Assembly: GCA_913775305.1 (NCBI GenBank)
Contig: CAJYIY010000014.1
Span: 1 to 53,176, forward strand
Reading direction: 5' to 3'
DNA length: 53,176 nt
Source: an uncultured Erwinia sp.
GTDB lineage: Bacteria; Pseudomonadota; Gammaproteobacteria; Enterobacterales; Enterobacteriaceae
Made by a program: the position numbers and the translations under genes. This document shows positions 10,258 through 20,654 of the stretch, piece by piece. The notes under the pieces are model-generated. The model saw only the letters and a program-made list of their open reading frames with translations. It had not been told where the DNA came from and made no database searches. Positions within the stretch are counted from its first letter, which is position 1; each line of letters begins with the position of its first letter.

Positions 10258-13200
10258 CTATTCAGAACGATGCGCCTGGCGCAGTGGTAGCAGCCAGCGC
10301 TCGGCTTGTTCGGTCATAGCCAGCAGGTGCGTTTCGTCCAGCGCGCGGATCACCCGTTGCAGATAAGGATCGCAGCCCTCACCTTCAATCTGATAATTCC
10401 CCTGCCAGCGGGCCAGCAGTTTGCTCCGCGCTTTTTTCTGCGTCACATCGTCACGCAGCAGATCGCCGGTGGATTCATCGTAACTCTCCTCCAGCCAGGC
10501 TGCACCGGATTCGGTAAGCAGCAGCGGCGAACACATCCCCTGACGATAGCCTTCAACATAGTGTATTAACTGCCGTCGGGCCTCATCCTGAGGTATGGCC
10601 GGGAATCGCCATTCGCTGTCATTGCGGCCCAGCATCAGGCTGGTACCGTTGCCTCCCGTTGCGCAGTAGGCCAGATGTTCCAGCCACAGGGTAAGCCCAT
10701 CCTTAAAGTTAAGATTTCCCGGACGCCAGCGCAGCAGCCCGTTTTCCTGCACCTGGGCCAGCCAGCCAGTCAGCAGCAGACCGCCTGCCTGCAGAGAGAT
10801 TTCCCGACTTTCTGCCGCCGTGCGCTGCTCGCTCACACGACTCGCCAGCACGCGCATCTCCTGCTCCTGCTCTTCCCAGATGAGTTCGCCAAAAGCGCCG
10901 TAGGGCAGAGCACCTGAAGCACGCTGCCGGACATAAAGACGGGAACTTTCCTCGCCCTCAATCAGGCTGTTCAGCAACTTTTCATTCATCTGGTAGCGCG
11001 TCAGGCCATCCAGAGCAAAAGGCTCGGCTTCCGGCAACTCCATCTCTTCCAGCCTGAAACTGACTCCCAGCCGCATGCTGAAAAAAGCCCTGACCGGATG
11101 ACGCCAGAAGCGCAGCAGTCGTTCAAAGCTCAACGTATCCGCATCTTCCGCCATCAGAGGCTGCATAAACGGAGGATGAGCGATGCCTGATGCCTGAGCG
11201 GCAGGTAGCCACTCTTCCGCAAAGCTTCTGAACTCCGCATTCGCACGAAAGTTTTCGGCGGCAAAAGGCATTCTGCTGTGCAGATGGTGCAAATGATTCG
11301 CCACATTTCGCGCACTGCGGTCAACATCCAGCGACCGATCTTCGGGCAAACAGAAGCTCTGGCAAATGTACTCAACTAATTCACTGACCAGCACAGAGGG
11401 ATATCGTTCCGTATTATCCTGAATTGAACGGGCGATATAGCTGATATAGAGCTGCTGTTGAGCAGAGTTCAACGCCTCAAGAAACAGATAGCGGTCGTCA
11501 TCCCGGCGGCTGCGGTCGCCTTTTTGCAACTGCTTGCTCATCAGGTCAAAGCCCAGCGGCGCCAGCGTTCGCGGATAAACACCGTCGTTCATGCCCAGCA
11601 GACACACCACTTTGAAGGGAATGGAACGCATCGGCATCAGGGTACAGAAGTTCACTGGACCCGCGAGGAAACGCTGGCTGATACGCTGCTGATCGAGCCG
11701 TGAGACCAGCTCATCGCGCAGCACGGCAAGCGGTACAACCTGCTGATAACCGGCCTCGACGCCATAGCCAATGACCTGCTTCCACTGTTCTTCAATCAGC
11801 GTCAGAGCCGCCTCCGCTTCCGCATCACAGACGAAGAAGTCATCTAACAGCTGTCGACAAAGCGGCAGCCAGCGTGCCAGATCGTTGGTTTCATTCAGCC
11901 AGCGGCGCCAGCGATGCAGCTGCATCAGTAAATCGGCCAGATTTCCAGCCAGCTCCGCAATCAGACCGCTGGATTCGTCATAGGGAAGGATCCCCTGCCA
12001 CTCTCCGACATCACTGTTCATCGCATAACCCAGCAGCATACGCGTCATGCCAAAGTGCCAGGTGTGCTGGCCGGTTGCGGGCAGATCCAGCTCGCGGACG
12101 TTATCATCATCCAGCCCCCAGCGAATGCCGGATTCGGCAACCCAATGGCGCAGCAGGCGCAGCCCCTCTTCATCAATAGCAAAACGCCCCGCCACCGCCG
12201 GAACTTCGAGCAGGGCCAGCACGTCTTCTGCGGTAAAGCGGCTGTCGGGCAGACTAAGCAGCGAAATAAAGGCCTGAAGTGCCGGATGTGCCTGACTGGC
12301 CCGACGGTCAGAAATCGCATACGGCAGGGCGCGTTCCGGTGGCGCATTGCCAAACACCGCCTGAATAAAGGGCGTATAGGCATCGATATCGGCCACCATG
12401 ACGATAATATCGCGCGGGGTCAGCGTTGGATCGTCGGCCATCATCGCCAGCAAGCGATCCTGCAGAACTTCGACCTCACGCTGGGGACTGTGGCACTGGT
12501 GAATCACAATTGACCGATCTTCAGGGGCAAGCAGGCGCTTAGCGTCACTGGTTTCCCATTCGCTTTTTTTCAGCCCGATCACCGCGTTATCCTCCAGCTC
12601 CAGCAGATCCCGTTTCAGGGTTTGCAGCAGGTTTACCGGTTCAAGGTCGACAAAAGCGAAAACTTCATTGGGTTCAATTTGCGCCAGCAGGTAGAGATTA
12701 TCGCGCCCCAGCTTGCCCCAGGAGGCCAGCAGCGGATTGCTTAACTGCTGTTCCCCGGCATCGTTAAACAGCGTTGATGCATTTTCGGCGTCACGGAACT
12801 GCGGGATCTCATGATTATCCTGATAGTGCCTGCGGTTGCGGCTTTGCAGTTTAGCCAGAAACGCGTAATCCTGGATATCCCCCCAATAGTGGCGGCAGGG
12901 ATTTGTAAACAGCAGATGAATATCAATGTGTTTACCCAACGCACTCAGCGCCTGCAGATAGACTGGCGGCAGTGCAGATATCCCACAGATAAATACCCGA
13001 TCGGGCAAATTCGGCGGCCGCGCCGGGCTGTTTTCCAGGGTGTGAATAAAACGCTGGTAGAGATTGGCACGATGCCACTCAGGCTGCCCGAGCTGATGGG
13101 TATAGTTGACCAGAGCGGACCACAGCGGGGCCTGCCAGATTTGCGCCTCGCCAAGCCCCTCGGTCAGTTCGCCCTTTTCCCAACCGTTAAGCCACTGCGG

Positions 13201-13626
13201 GCGATACACCAGATACTGGTCAAACAGGTCAGCTACCCTTGATGCCAGCTGAAACAGCTTGCGCTTGTCGTCGTCATCGCTGAGATAATGGCGCAGGGTG
13301 GCGAAAGCCTCTTCCGGCAACATGTCAGGGAGGATCGCCATCAGTTTCCAGCTCATTGCGGACTTACTGAATGCGCTTTCACGTGGAATATCCGGCAGCA
13401 CGCGAACAAACATGTCCCAGATAAAGCTGGCCGGGAGCGGGAAATCGATATTGGCGGCAATGCCAAAATCTTCGGCCAGCGACATTTGCAGCCACTGTGC
13501 CATACCGGGGCTTTGAACCAGGACCACTTCCGGATTCAGCGGATTGGCCAGGGGCCGATTTTTTATCTGCCATGATGCCAGCGTTTTGAGCAGATCCAGC
13601 TGATTGGAGTGGTAAACAGTGAACAT
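10258..13626 (-). CDS. recC: Exodeoxyribonuclease V subunit gamma, RecC
   Basis: RecC is the non-catalytic subunit of RecBCD. It splits the DNA strands and recognises Chi in single-stranded DNA through a dead helicase fold. The protein has 1122 residues, equal to E. coli RecC, and begins MFTVYHSNQLDLLKTLASW, typical of the family. The helicase-like sections include VFICGISALPPVYLQAL and VCLLGMNDGVYPR. No intact Walker A motif is seen, as expected. It is the first of the recC-ptrA-recB-recD run and follows the prepilin-like cluster after a 90-base gap. Confidence 0.97.
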   Translation of the reverse strand: MFTVYHSNQLDLLKTLASWQIKNRPLANPLNPEVVLVQSPGMAQWLQMSLAEDFGIAANIDFPLPASFIWDMFVRVLPDIPRESAFSKSAMSWKLMAILPDMLPEEAFATLRHYLSDDDDKRKLFQLASRVADLFDQYLVYRPQWLNGWEKGELTEGLGEAQIWQAPLWSALVNYTHQLGQPEWHRANLYQRFIHTLENSPARPPNLPDRVFICGISALPPVYLQALSALGKHIDIHLLFTNPCRHYWGDIQDYAFLAKLQSRNRRHYQDNHEIPQFRDAENASTLFNDAGEQQLSNPLLASWGKLGRDNLYLLAQIEPNEVFAFVDLEPVNLLQTLKRDLLELEDNAVIGLKKSEWETSDAKRLLAPEDRSIVIHQCHSPQREVEVLQDRLLAMMADDPTLTPRDIIVMVADIDAYTPFIQAVFGNAPPERALPYAISDRRASQAHPALQAFISLLSLPDSRFTAEDVLALLEVPAVAGRFAIDEEGLRLLRHWVAESGIRWGLDDDNVRELDLPATGQHTWHFGMTRMLLGYAMNSDVGEWQGILPYDESSGLIAELAGNLADLLMQLHRWRRWLNETNDLARWLPLCRQLLDDFFVCDAEAEAALTLIEEQWKQVIGYGVEAGYQQVVPLAVLRDELVSRLDQQRISQRFLAGPVNFCTLMPMRSIPFKVVCLLGMNDGVYPRTLAPLGFDLMSKQLQKGDRSRRDDDRYLFLEALNSAQQQLYISYIARSIQDNTERYPSVLVSELVEYICQSFCLPEDRSLDVDRSARNVANHLHHLHSRMPFAAENFRANAEFRSFAEEWLPAAQASGIAHPPFMQPLMAEDADTLSFERLLRFWRHPVRAFFSMRLGVSFRLEEMELPEAEPFALDGLTRYQMNEKLLNSLIEGEESSRLYVRQRASGALPYGAFGELIWEEQEQEMRVLASRVSEQRTAAESREISLQAGGLLLTGWLAQVQENGLLRWRPGNLNFKDGLTLWLEHLAYCATGGNGTSLMLGRNDSEWRFPAIPQDEARRQLIHYVEGYRQGMCSPLLLTESGAAWLEESYDESTGDLLRDDVTQKKARSKLLARWQGNYQIEGEGCDPYLQRVIRALDETHLLAMTEQAERWLLPLRQAHRSE

Positions 13627-13716
13627 AACCGACAGATTCTCAGCGTAAGTGATTTGAATTTTCCGAAGGGTACTCTACCCCACAGAATGAACATTGGAAA
13701 TGTAGCGCTGGCACAG

Positions 13717-14049
13717 TCAACGATCCACTGCCGGACAGCGCAGTTGAACCAGCTCGGCTTTACGCCCCGCCGGGCTTACCGCTTTTGCCGTTAGCCGCTG
13801 ACATCCCTCAGGGCCGCTTTGCTGTTGCAGCTGCTTCTGCCACCCCTCCAACTCCTTGCCGTCCAGCTCGTTGCCCTGCAACAGCTGTTGGGCATGACGC
13901 CATGCGCTGCGCTGCTGCCACTGCTGCTGGAACCCCTCATTCAGCACGAGCTGATAGCGCATCAGCGCCGTGATGCTGAGACTGAACAGCAGCAGGGCGA
14001 ACAGCGTCTCTACCAGGCTAAATCCCCGCTGATGGCGATACTGAATCAT
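13717..14049 (-). CDS. ppdC: Prepilin-peptidase-dependent protein C (type IV pilin-like)
   Basis: A 110-residue minor-pilin-like protein. The N-terminus RGFSLVETLFALLLFSL fits the class III/type IV prepilin signature (G^F-S-L-V-E followed by a hydrophobic helix), so it should be cut by prepilin peptidase and sit in the inner membrane. An open frame continues upstream inside ygdB, but ATG 14049 is the start that places the signature correctly (MIQYRHQRGF). The gene overlaps ygdB by 32 bases and is last in the ppdA-ppdB-ygdB-ppdC cluster. Assembly into a pilus or pseudopilus is inferred; no secretin or assembly ATPase is in the window. Confidence 0.85.
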   Translation of the reverse strand: MIQYRHQRGFSLVETLFALLLFSLSITALMRYQLVLNEGFQQQWQQRSAWRHAQQLLQGNELDGKELEGWQKQLQQQSGPEGCQRLTAKAVSPAGRKAELVQLRCPAVDR

Positions 14050-14452
14050 CACACAGGCTCCTGTTCGGCAGCGGACAGTAATCCAGCCAGCCATGAGGCA
14101 CCGCGCTGATTTTCCCACCGGCCCGGCTGCTGACCCAACGATACAGAGACAGGGTGCCGCTACCGCTGTCACCGCGCAGCAGCATCCCTGAAGCGTGGTT
14201 AAGCACGCAGGCGCGCCAGCCGTACTGCGGCTGAAGCTGGCAATACCAGCCTTCAGCTCGGCGCCACGTCAGACGCTCTCCCCACGCCAGCGCGGAAACC
14301 GCATCGGTGTATTCAAGAATATAGCGCCGCTCATCACTGACCAGGCTGAGGCTATCACTCAGCTGCCGCCGCGTGGCATGCAGCAGCACCGTGCCCATCA
14401 GGAGAATGACAATCACCATCAGCAGCGCACCGCTTCCCTGCTGCGTGCGCAT
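14018..14452 (-). CDS. ygdB: YgdB, DUF2509 membrane protein of the prepilin-like cluster
   Basis: A 144-residue protein with one N-terminal hydrophobic segment (about residues 8-26, ALLMVIVILLMGTVLL) and a soluble remainder. Family and position match E. coli YgdB. Its N-terminal QQGSGALLMVIV resembles PilX-type minor pilins, so a pseudopilin role is plausible but unproven. The start overlaps the ppdB stop (TAATG), showing translational coupling, and the end overlaps ppdC. Confidence 0.82.
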   Translation of the reverse strand: MRTQQGSGALLMVIVILLMGTVLLHATRRQLSDSLSLVSDERRYILEYTDAVSALAWGERLTWRRAEGWYCQLQPQYGWRACVLNHASGMLLRGDSGSGTLSLYRWVSSRAGGKISAVPHGWLDYCPLPNRSLCDDSVSPSAGI

Positions 14453-14994
14453 TATAAATTCTCCGCCAGCAGCCAGTGCGCCACCTGCTGAACCTGTGCT
14501 GGCCAGATGCTGGAGCTTCCCTTCAAAAACAGACGAATCTGCCGCTGGTTGCGATCCACTCTGAAATCATCGATGGCGATCACGCGGGGATCGTTCAGCT
14601 TTTCCCAGCCCCCGCCCTCACAGCGGTCAACGCCACGCTGCATTTCCAGATTTCTCGCTCTCAGGCGGAAACCATAGTAATCGCTGTCCTCCCGACCGGG
14701 GCTTTCCCACTGACCGTTGCTGTTTTCATCCCAGCGCACCAGCAGGCAGTGGCCACCGTTGCGGATCTGCATCGCTTCACCGCGACAGTGACCGTGGCAG
14801 TAGCCAGCCCGCCGGGCAGATTTATCCAGCGTCTGGACGATCTGCTGCAGTTCTTCATTTAGCTGAACCCCAATCTGCAGGCGCAGGTTTTGCTGCTGCA
14901 AAAGCGGTAGCGTTCGCGCAGCCCCCAGCAGCATTACGCTCCCCATCGCCATTGCCAGCAGCGTTTCAAGCAGAGTAAACCCACCGGCCTTCAT
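14452..14994 (-). CDS. ppdB: Prepilin-peptidase-dependent protein B (type IV pilin-like)
   Basis: A 180-residue pilin-like protein with the prepilin signature GGFTLLETLLAMAMGSV at the N-terminus and a cysteine-containing C-terminal domain (RAGYCHGHC). ATG 14994 is the preferred start because AGGAAGG lies 6 bases upstream and the codon forms a TGATG overlap with the ppdA stop. Another ATG two codons upstream touches the Shine-Dalgarno sequence. Position and the phrase AGYCHGHCRGE match E. coli PpdB. It probably acts with PpdA, YgdB and PpdC in a pseudopilus-like assembly. Confidence 0.83.
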   Translation of the reverse strand: MKAGGFTLLETLLAMAMGSVMLLGAARTLPLLQQQNLRLQIGVQLNEELQQIVQTLDKSARRAGYCHGHCRGEAMQIRNGGHCLLVRWDENSNGQWESPGREDSDYYGFRLRARNLEMQRGVDRCEGGGWEKLNDPRVIAIDDFRVDRNQRQIRLFLKGSSSIWPAQVQQVAHWLLAENL

Positions 14995-15458
14995 CAGCAT
15001 CCTTCCTCTGATACGGAACAAATACGCACCCTGCCCCGGGATGAGACAATGATTCGTCGTTCGCCGGCATCGCTTCCAATGGTGACATTGCCGGGGCGAG
15101 CGGTATTTTTTACGCCATAGAATCCCATCTCGGCCGTCACCGAAAGGATGCTGACTTCCGGCCAGGGTGCCAGCAGCGTTAACCGAGAGTGGGGGCTACA
15201 GGTATCGGGCTGCTTTCCACTGCCCAGACACCAGCGCCGGCCGGGCTTCAGCCAGGTGACCCTGTCGGCGTTGTGCCACCAGGCATCGCTGCGCAGGCGC
15301 AGTAACCACCGCTGGATTTGCTGCGCAGTGTCATTCAGCTGGCGCATCTGCTGCCACCGCTGCCAGCCCTGCCATGAACCCAGGCTCAGCACGGCGATAA
15401 GCGCCATCACGATTAAGAGTTCCAGCAATGTGAACCCCGCCGATTGATTTATTTTCAT
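14994..15458 (-). CDS. ppdA: Prepilin-peptidase-dependent protein A (type IV pilin-like, GspH-like)
   Basis: A 154-residue first gene of the ppd cluster. The N-terminus SAGFTLLELLIVMALIAVL is a textbook type IV prepilin signature with Glu at position +5 of the mature protein. The rest resembles minor pseudopilins of the GspH/FimT kind. Its stop overlaps the ppdB start. Upstream is a 430-base gap that should contain the cluster promoter. Confidence 0.83.
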   Translation of the reverse strand: MKINQSAGFTLLELLIVMALIAVLSLGSWQGWQRWQQMRQLNDTAQQIQRWLLRLRSDAWWHNADRVTWLKPGRRWCLGSGKQPDTCSPHSRLTLLAPWPEVSILSVTAEMGFYGVKNTARPGNVTIGSDAGERRIIVSSRGRVRICSVSEEGC

Positions 15459-15854
15459 CCGCCGAGTGTCTGATTTTCTGTCTCACACAACCAGAGTCAC
15501 TTCCGGGATTTGCGCGTTATCTTCCGGGCTATCTACGTTTTCTCATCGGTAATCATTACCGCTGCGGAACGCTACGCATTTTATCAACAGGGGTAGGCAG
15601 GATTGACCCAGGCCTCAGCGGAGAGCCTTCAAGGACAGGGGGCGGCCCTGACGAAATACCCCTGAGCCGTATCACGAAAATCCTTTCGTCGCAGCGCAGG
15701 GACTGATTAACATCATGATTTAAATTGATATTACCATGACAGAGGGCAGCAGGAAGAACAACAGGATGGTGGCGTATTGAGCTGCCGGAAGCGACAGATT
15801 ATCGCCCACAGACGGAAATTTCGACTGCGCTTCCCCCCTCCGCAACCTAAAGCC
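15459..15854. other. Intergenic stretch between ppdA and thyA with no recognised gene
   Basis: About 400 bases follow the thyA hairpin before the ppdA start. A small palindrome GGTAATCATTACC is at 15548-15560. A short open frame on the minus strand runs from thyA into this stretch, but it has no ribosome site and odd composition. I expect only the ppdA promoter here and cannot place it confidently. Confidence 0.4.
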
Positions 15855-15880
15855 TTCCCCGGCATTTTCCTGCCGGGGAA
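15855..15880 (-). terminator. Strong hairpin after thyA
   Basis: TTCCCCGGCA and TGCCGGGGAA form a perfect 10-bp stem with a 6-base loop, starting 8 bases after the thyA stop. On the minus strand it is preceded by an A-run and followed by GGCTTTAGG. On the plus strand a run of seven T follows it. It probably ends lgt-thyA transcripts and might act on both strands. Confidence 0.7.
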
Positions 15881-15888
15881 CACTTTTT

Positions 15889-16683
15889 TTACACGGCAAC
15901 CGGCGCTTTGATCGCTGGATGCGGGTCGTAACCGACGATGTCGAAATCATCGAAACGATAGTCAAAAATAGAGGCGGGTTTGCGTTTGATCACCAGCTGC
16001 GGCAGCGCGCGGGGCTCACGACTCAGCTGCAGGCGCGTTTGCTCAAGGTGGTTGCTGTACAGATGGGTATCGCCACCGGTCCAGACAAAATCGCCCACTT
16101 CCAGATCGCACTGCTGCGCCATCATATGCACCAGCAATGCATAGCTGGCGATATTAAACGGCAGACCGAGGAAGATATCGCACGAGCGCTGATAGAGCTG
16201 GCACGACAGTTTGCCGTCGGCCACATAAAACTGGAAGAACGCGTGACACGGTGCCAGCGCCATCTCGTCGAGTTCGCCAACATTCCATGCCGAAACGATA
16301 ATGCGGCGAGAATCAGGATCGTTTTTCAGCTGCTCAACGACCTTACTCAGCTGATCGATCTGACGTCCATCCGGTGCGCCCCAGCTGCGCCACTGCTTGC
16401 CGTAAACCGGCCCCAGGTCGCCATTTTCGTCCGCCCACTCATCCCAGATAGAAACGTTGTTCTCCTTCAGATAGGCGATATTCGTATCGCCTTTGAGGAA
16501 CCACAGCAGTTCGTGGATGATCGAGCGCAGATGACACTTTTTGGTTGTGACCAGTGGAAAACCATCCTGCAGATTGAAACGCATCTGATGACCAAATACC
16601 GACAGCGTACCCGTTCCGGTACGATCGTTCTTCGGTGTGCCCTTTTCAAGGACATGCTGCATTAATTCCAGATACTGTTTCAT
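15889..16683 (-). CDS. thyA: Thymidylate synthase
   Basis: ThyA methylates dUMP to dTMP with 5,10-methylene-tetrahydrofolate, the main route to thymine nucleotides. The 264-residue length equals E. coli ThyA. The nucleophile is Cys146 in [11 protein letters not shown], and the dUMP-binding segment [18 protein letters not shown] is intact. The start overlaps the lgt stop by 4 bases, so it is translated from the lgt-thyA transcript. Confidence 0.98.
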   Translation of the reverse strand: MKQYLELMQHVLEKGTPKNDRTGTGTLSVFGHQMRFNLQDGFPLVTTKKCHLRSIIHELLWFLKGDTNIAYLKENNVSIWDEWADENGDLGPVYGKQWRSWGAPDGRQIDQLSKVVEQLKNDPDSRRIIVSAWNVGELDEMALAPCHAFFQFYVADGKLSCQLYQRSCDIFLGLPFNIASYALLVHMMAQQCDLEVGDFVWTGGDTHLYSNHLEQTRLQLSREPRALPQLVIKRKPASIFDYRFDDFDIVGYDPHPAIKAPVAV

Positions 16684-17558
16684 TTTTCCTCACGAAGTTG
16701 CTGCTGCGGGCGACGACGATACGCCCAAATCATCATAATCACACCGGCCAGAATCATGGGCACAGAGAGGATTTGCCCCATGCTGATGCCGCTGAACAGA
16801 CCCAGCTGCTGATCGGGCTGGCGGAAGAACTCAATAATAATACGGAAAGCGCCATAGCCAATCAGGAACAGGCCGGAAACGGCTCCCATCGGGCGCGATT
16901 TGCGAATAAACACATTCAGAATAATAAACAGCACGACCCCTTCCAGAATCAGCTCATACAGCTGTGAAGGGTGACGCGGCAGAACGCCGTAAGTCGCCAG
17001 CAGAGACTGCCATTCCGGATGGGTTGCAACCAGCGCGATATCTTCGCTGCGTGAGCCGGGGAACAGCATCGCCCATGGCAGATTAGGATCAACGCGCCCC
17101 CACAGCTCGCCGTTGATGAAGTTGCCAAGGCGCCCAGCCCCCAGCCCAAACGGGATCAGCGGAGCAATAAAGTCTGATACCTGGAAGAAGGTACGTTTGG
17201 TTCGACGGGCGAAGATCAGCATCACCACAATGACACCAATCAGGCCACCGTGGAATGACATCCCGCCGTCCCAGACCTTGAACAGATACAGTGGGTTATC
17301 GAGAAACAGCGGCAAATTGTAAAACAGCACGTAGCCGATACGACCACCGAGGAAGACACCGAGGAAACCCGCATAAAGCAGATTTTCAACCTCTTCTTTT
17401 TTCCAGCCGCTGCCGGGCTTATTAGCCCGACGCACCGCCAGCCACATAGCAAAAATAAAGCCAACCAGGTACATCAGCCCGTACCAGTGCAGAGACACCG
17501 GGCCGATAGAGAAGATCACCGGATCAAATTGGGGGAAAGCCAGATAGCCGTTATTCAT
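16680..17558 (-). CDS. lgt: Prolipoprotein diacylglyceryl transferase
   Basis: Lgt moves diacylglycerol from phosphatidylglycerol to the lipobox cysteine of prolipoproteins in the inner membrane. The 292-residue protein has about seven hydrophobic segments, the HGGLIGV motif and the family signature [14 protein letters not shown]. It precedes thyA with a 4-base overlap. Its substrates in this window include YgdR and two components of the efflux operon, all with lipoboxes. Confidence 0.97.
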   Translation of the reverse strand: MNNGYLAFPQFDPVIFSIGPVSLHWYGLMYLVGFIFAMWLAVRRANKPGSGWKKEEVENLLYAGFLGVFLGGRIGYVLFYNLPLFLDNPLYLFKVWDGGMSFHGGLIGVIVVMLIFARRTKRTFFQVSDFIAPLIPFGLGAGRLGNFINGELWGRVDPNLPWAMLFPGSRSEDIALVATHPEWQSLLATYGVLPRHPSQLYELILEGVVLFIILNVFIRKSRPMGAVSGLFLIGYGAFRIIIEFFRQPDQQLGLFSGISMGQILSVPMILAGVIMMIWAYRRRPQQQLREEK

Positions 17559-17715
17559 CTTTCACCATTTTAAAATTCTGTCCTGACAAACAGGCGACGG
17601 AATGTGTAGACGCGCACCCACATGGTGCAGCAGCTTAAGGCTGCGCATCATAGCATAGTGCGAATTATTACGACCCGGCGTAACTGTAAACTTTGTTAAT
17701 CACCGGATCGGATGA

Positions 17716-19962
17716 CTATTTTCCGCCCCGAATCAGGCCACCCAGCCCTCTGCGCTCCATAAAGGCTGCGATCAGGTGGCGAACGTCGCTGGTGTAGGCG
17801 GCTTCCAGACCGCGCTGGGCAAGTTCCTGTGCTTCTTCTTTGCCAATGTGACGCAGTAAATATTTTACGCGGGCCACATTGCGGCCGTTCATACTGAGAT
17901 GGTAGTAGCCCATGCCAACCAGCATAACAACGCACATCGGGTCACCCGCCATCTCCCCACACAGGCACAGTTCAATCCCCGCACGTTCGGCTTCCTGTCC
18001 GATACTGTGCAGCGCGCGCAGCACCGCCGGGTGCAGGCTGTCGTAAAGGCTGGCAACCCGGGTATTGTTGCGATCCACCGCCAGCAGATATTGGGTAAGA
18101 TCGTTGGTGCCCACTGAGACAAAATCCACGCGGTTTTGCAGGTGGCTGAGCATAAAGATCATCGAGGGAACTTCGATCATCACGCCAACACGCGGACGAG
18201 GGATCGCATAGCCCAGCATTTCCTCCACCTCGCGCCCCGCTCTGTCAATCAGCCGACGTGCCTCATCGATCTCATCCAGACTGGTGATCATCGGCAGTAA
18301 GATACTGAGATTGCCACTGGCGACGTTTGCCCGCAGCATGGCGCGAAGCTGGACAAGGAAGATCTCAGGCTGGTCGAGCGTCAGGCGGATACCCCGCCAT
18401 CCCAGGGACGGGTTTTCTTCACTGATCGGCATATAGGGCAGCTGCTTGTCAGCACCGATATCCAGCGTACGCAGCGTAACCGGCTTGTCCAGGAACAGCT
18501 GCAGCATGCCCTGATACTGCGCAACCTGCTCTTCTTCCGAGGGGAAACCGCTCTGTAACATAAACGGAATTTCGGTACGATACAGGCCAACACCGTCTAC
18601 CCGGCTACCCAGCGTATGCTCATGTTCGGCGCTCAGACCGGCGTTAAGCATGACTTTGACCGACTCGCCGCTTTTTAACGCTGCCGGCTGCTCAACCAGC
18701 CCTTCAGCCAGCTGGCTCAGCTCGTTTTCTTCGCTGATCAGCCGCTGATATTCCTGCACCAGCACCGGTTCAGGATCGACCAGTAGCTCGCCGCGGTAGC
18801 CGTCAACGATAAGCAGACGTCCCTTCATCAGATCCGGCTGAATATCGGCACCCATCACCGTGGGAATGCCCATTGCCCGAACCATTATCGCCGCATGGGA
18901 GTTCGCCGCGCCGTCGCGCACAACCACCCCCGCCAGCCGTTCATGCGGCAGCTCAGCCAGGGTTGTCGCGGTCAGCTCGTCGGCCACCAGCACAAAGCGT
19001 TCAGGCCAGGTGTTGGTGCCTTGAATGGTATCGTCGAGGTGGAACAGCAGGCGCTGGCCGAGCACGCGGAGATCGCCGGCCCGCTCTCGCAGATAGCTGT
19101 CCTGCAGGCTGGCAAACTGCGCAGCAAATTTCTCAATAACTTTTTTAACCGCCCACTCCGCGACGGAACCGGCATCAATTTCCGCCAGCAGATCTTTTTT
19201 CAGCCGCGCATCGCTCAGCAGGTGCGAATAGAGATCGAAAATTGCCGCGCTCTCTTTATGCATGCTGGCGGTGAAACGCTTGCTGTAGCGGCGAAATTCG
19301 TTTGATGCTTCAGCCATGGCCAGCGCCAGACGTTCGCGTTCGCGCACTGTATCCAACGTGGAAGCTGCGGAAACCTGCTCCAGCGAAGGCTGAGATGAAT
19401 CAACCCAGCCTTCAGCAACCGCCACGCCGGGTGAAGCCGCCAGCGCTTTGATGCGCGTCTGCCGGTACTGCCCGAACAGCACATTAAGCTGCGACTGCGA
19501 AAGTATCACCGCCATCTGCGTGGCCAGCGTGACCAGGAACGACTCTTCGCTTTCATCAAACTGACGATGTTCACGCTGTTGGACTACCAGTACGCCCTGG
19601 AGCTGACGTCGGCTGATAATCGGTACGCCCAGGAACGATCGAAAGCGCTCTTCTTTAACGGAAGGGATAAATTTAAAGCTGGGATGCTTCTGCGCATCGG
19701 CAAGGTTGATAGGTTCAGCCAGACGGCCCACCAGCCCAACGATGCCTTCATCAAATGCCAGGGCGACAGTACGCCCACGCGGCTTTTTCAGCCCACGCGT
19801 TGCCATCAGGTAGTAACAGCGACGTTCATGATCGGCCAGGTAAACTGAGCAAACCTCGATATCCATGGCCAGACAAATCTCGTTAACCAGAATATCGAGC
19901 GCCTCGGTAAGCCGGGGCGCTGCCGCCACTTTCTCAACTATTTCGCGTAGTTGTGTGAGCAT
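17716..19962 (-). CDS. ptsP: Phosphoenolpyruvate-protein phosphotransferase PtsP (enzyme I-Ntr)
   Basis: PtsP takes phosphate from phosphoenolpyruvate and passes it to NPr, heading the nitrogen-related PTS. The 748-residue protein (same as E. coli) has an N-terminal GAF domain (about 1-160), which senses nitrogen status in this family. It then has an enzyme I core with the phosphorylated His356 in GAANSHAAIMVRAMG and a PEP-binding C-terminal domain with LCLCGEMAGDP. It lies 12 bases after rppH, and the two form an operon as in E. coli. Confidence 0.97.
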   Translation of the reverse strand: MLTQLREIVEKVAAAPRLTEALDILVNEICLAMDIEVCSVYLADHERRCYYLMATRGLKKPRGRTVALAFDEGIVGLVGRLAEPINLADAQKHPSFKFIPSVKEERFRSFLGVPIISRRQLQGVLVVQQREHRQFDESEESFLVTLATQMAVILSQSQLNVLFGQYRQTRIKALAASPGVAVAEGWVDSSQPSLEQVSAASTLDTVRERERLALAMAEASNEFRRYSKRFTASMHKESAAIFDLYSHLLSDARLKKDLLAEIDAGSVAEWAVKKVIEKFAAQFASLQDSYLRERAGDLRVLGQRLLFHLDDTIQGTNTWPERFVLVADELTATTLAELPHERLAGVVVRDGAANSHAAIMVRAMGIPTVMGADIQPDLMKGRLLIVDGYRGELLVDPEPVLVQEYQRLISEENELSQLAEGLVEQPAALKSGESVKVMLNAGLSAEHEHTLGSRVDGVGLYRTEIPFMLQSGFPSEEEQVAQYQGMLQLFLDKPVTLRTLDIGADKQLPYMPISEENPSLGWRGIRLTLDQPEIFLVQLRAMLRANVASGNLSILLPMITSLDEIDEARRLIDRAGREVEEMLGYAIPRPRVGVMIEVPSMIFMLSHLQNRVDFVSVGTNDLTQYLLAVDRNNTRVASLYDSLHPAVLRALHSIGQEAERAGIELCLCGEMAGDPMCVVMLVGMGYYHLSMNGRNVARVKYLLRHIGKEEAQELAQRGLEAAYTSDVRHLIAAFMERRGLGGLIRGGK

Positions 19963-19974
19963 AATCTAGGTGGC

Positions 19975-20502
19975 TTAACCCCTCTTCCTTCGAAAGCCCG
20001 GCGTATTTCTCTGCGTGGTACTCTCCTGCAGGGGCATAACCACGCCGGCAAACTCTTTCATCACGCGGCGATAAACGTCGCGTTTAAAAGAGACCACCTG
20101 GCGTACCGGATACCAGAAACTGACCCAGCGCCAGCCGTCAAACTCCGGCGTGCTGCTGGTTTGCATATTGATATCCGCGTCATTGCACAACAGCTGCAGA
20201 AGAAACCACTTCTGTTTTTGGCCGATACAAACCGGCTTTGTGTCCCAACGCACCAAACGTTTTGGCAATTTATATCGTAACCAGTTACGGGTAGAGGCCA
20301 GAATGCGAACATCCTTACGGCTCAAACCGACTTCCTCGAAAAGTTCGCGGTACATCGCCTGTTCCGCCGTCTCACCAGGATTAATGCCTCCCTGAGGAAA
20401 CTGCCAGGAGTGCTGGCCATAGCGCCTTGCCCACACAACCTGTCCCTGCCTGTTACAAATTACGATACCAACATTCGGGCGGTAGCCATCATCATCGATC
20501 AC
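19975..20502 (-). CDS. rppH: RNA pyrophosphohydrolase RppH
   Basis: RppH removes phosphates from triphosphorylated mRNA 5' ends and so triggers RNase E decay. The 175-residue protein holds a complete Nudix box at about 38-60 (GG-x-NPGE ... RELFEEVGL). The start is GTG at 20502, with GAGGTAG upstream, as E. coli also uses GTG giving [10 protein letters not shown]. It is first in the rppH-ptsP operon and diverges from mutH across the DARS2-like region. Confidence 0.97.
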   Translation of the reverse strand: MIDDDGYRPNVGIVICNRQGQVVWARRYGQHSWQFPQGGINPGETAEQAMYRELFEEVGLSRKDVRILASTRNWLRYKLPKRLVRWDTKPVCIGQKQKWFLLQLLCNDADINMQTSSTPEFDGWRWVSFWYPVRQVVSFKRDVYRRVMKEFAGVVMPLQESTTQRNTPGFRRKRG

Positions 20503-20654
20503 CGGACTACCTCAAACTAAAACTGGATGTTCTGATTGTTTCACACTCCTTACAGGCGGTAAACCACTGGTTTATTCGGTGAGTCAGTGTGTGAGTTGGA
20601 TAACTCACCCCACAGGGCCGAGTTATAAACAGAAAGCCGGTCAAAAAGGCGATC

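Noticed and set aside
15720..15965. 81-codon minus-strand open frame across the thyA end
   Set aside because: It overlaps thyA and its terminator hairpin, has no ribosome site and no familiar sequence.
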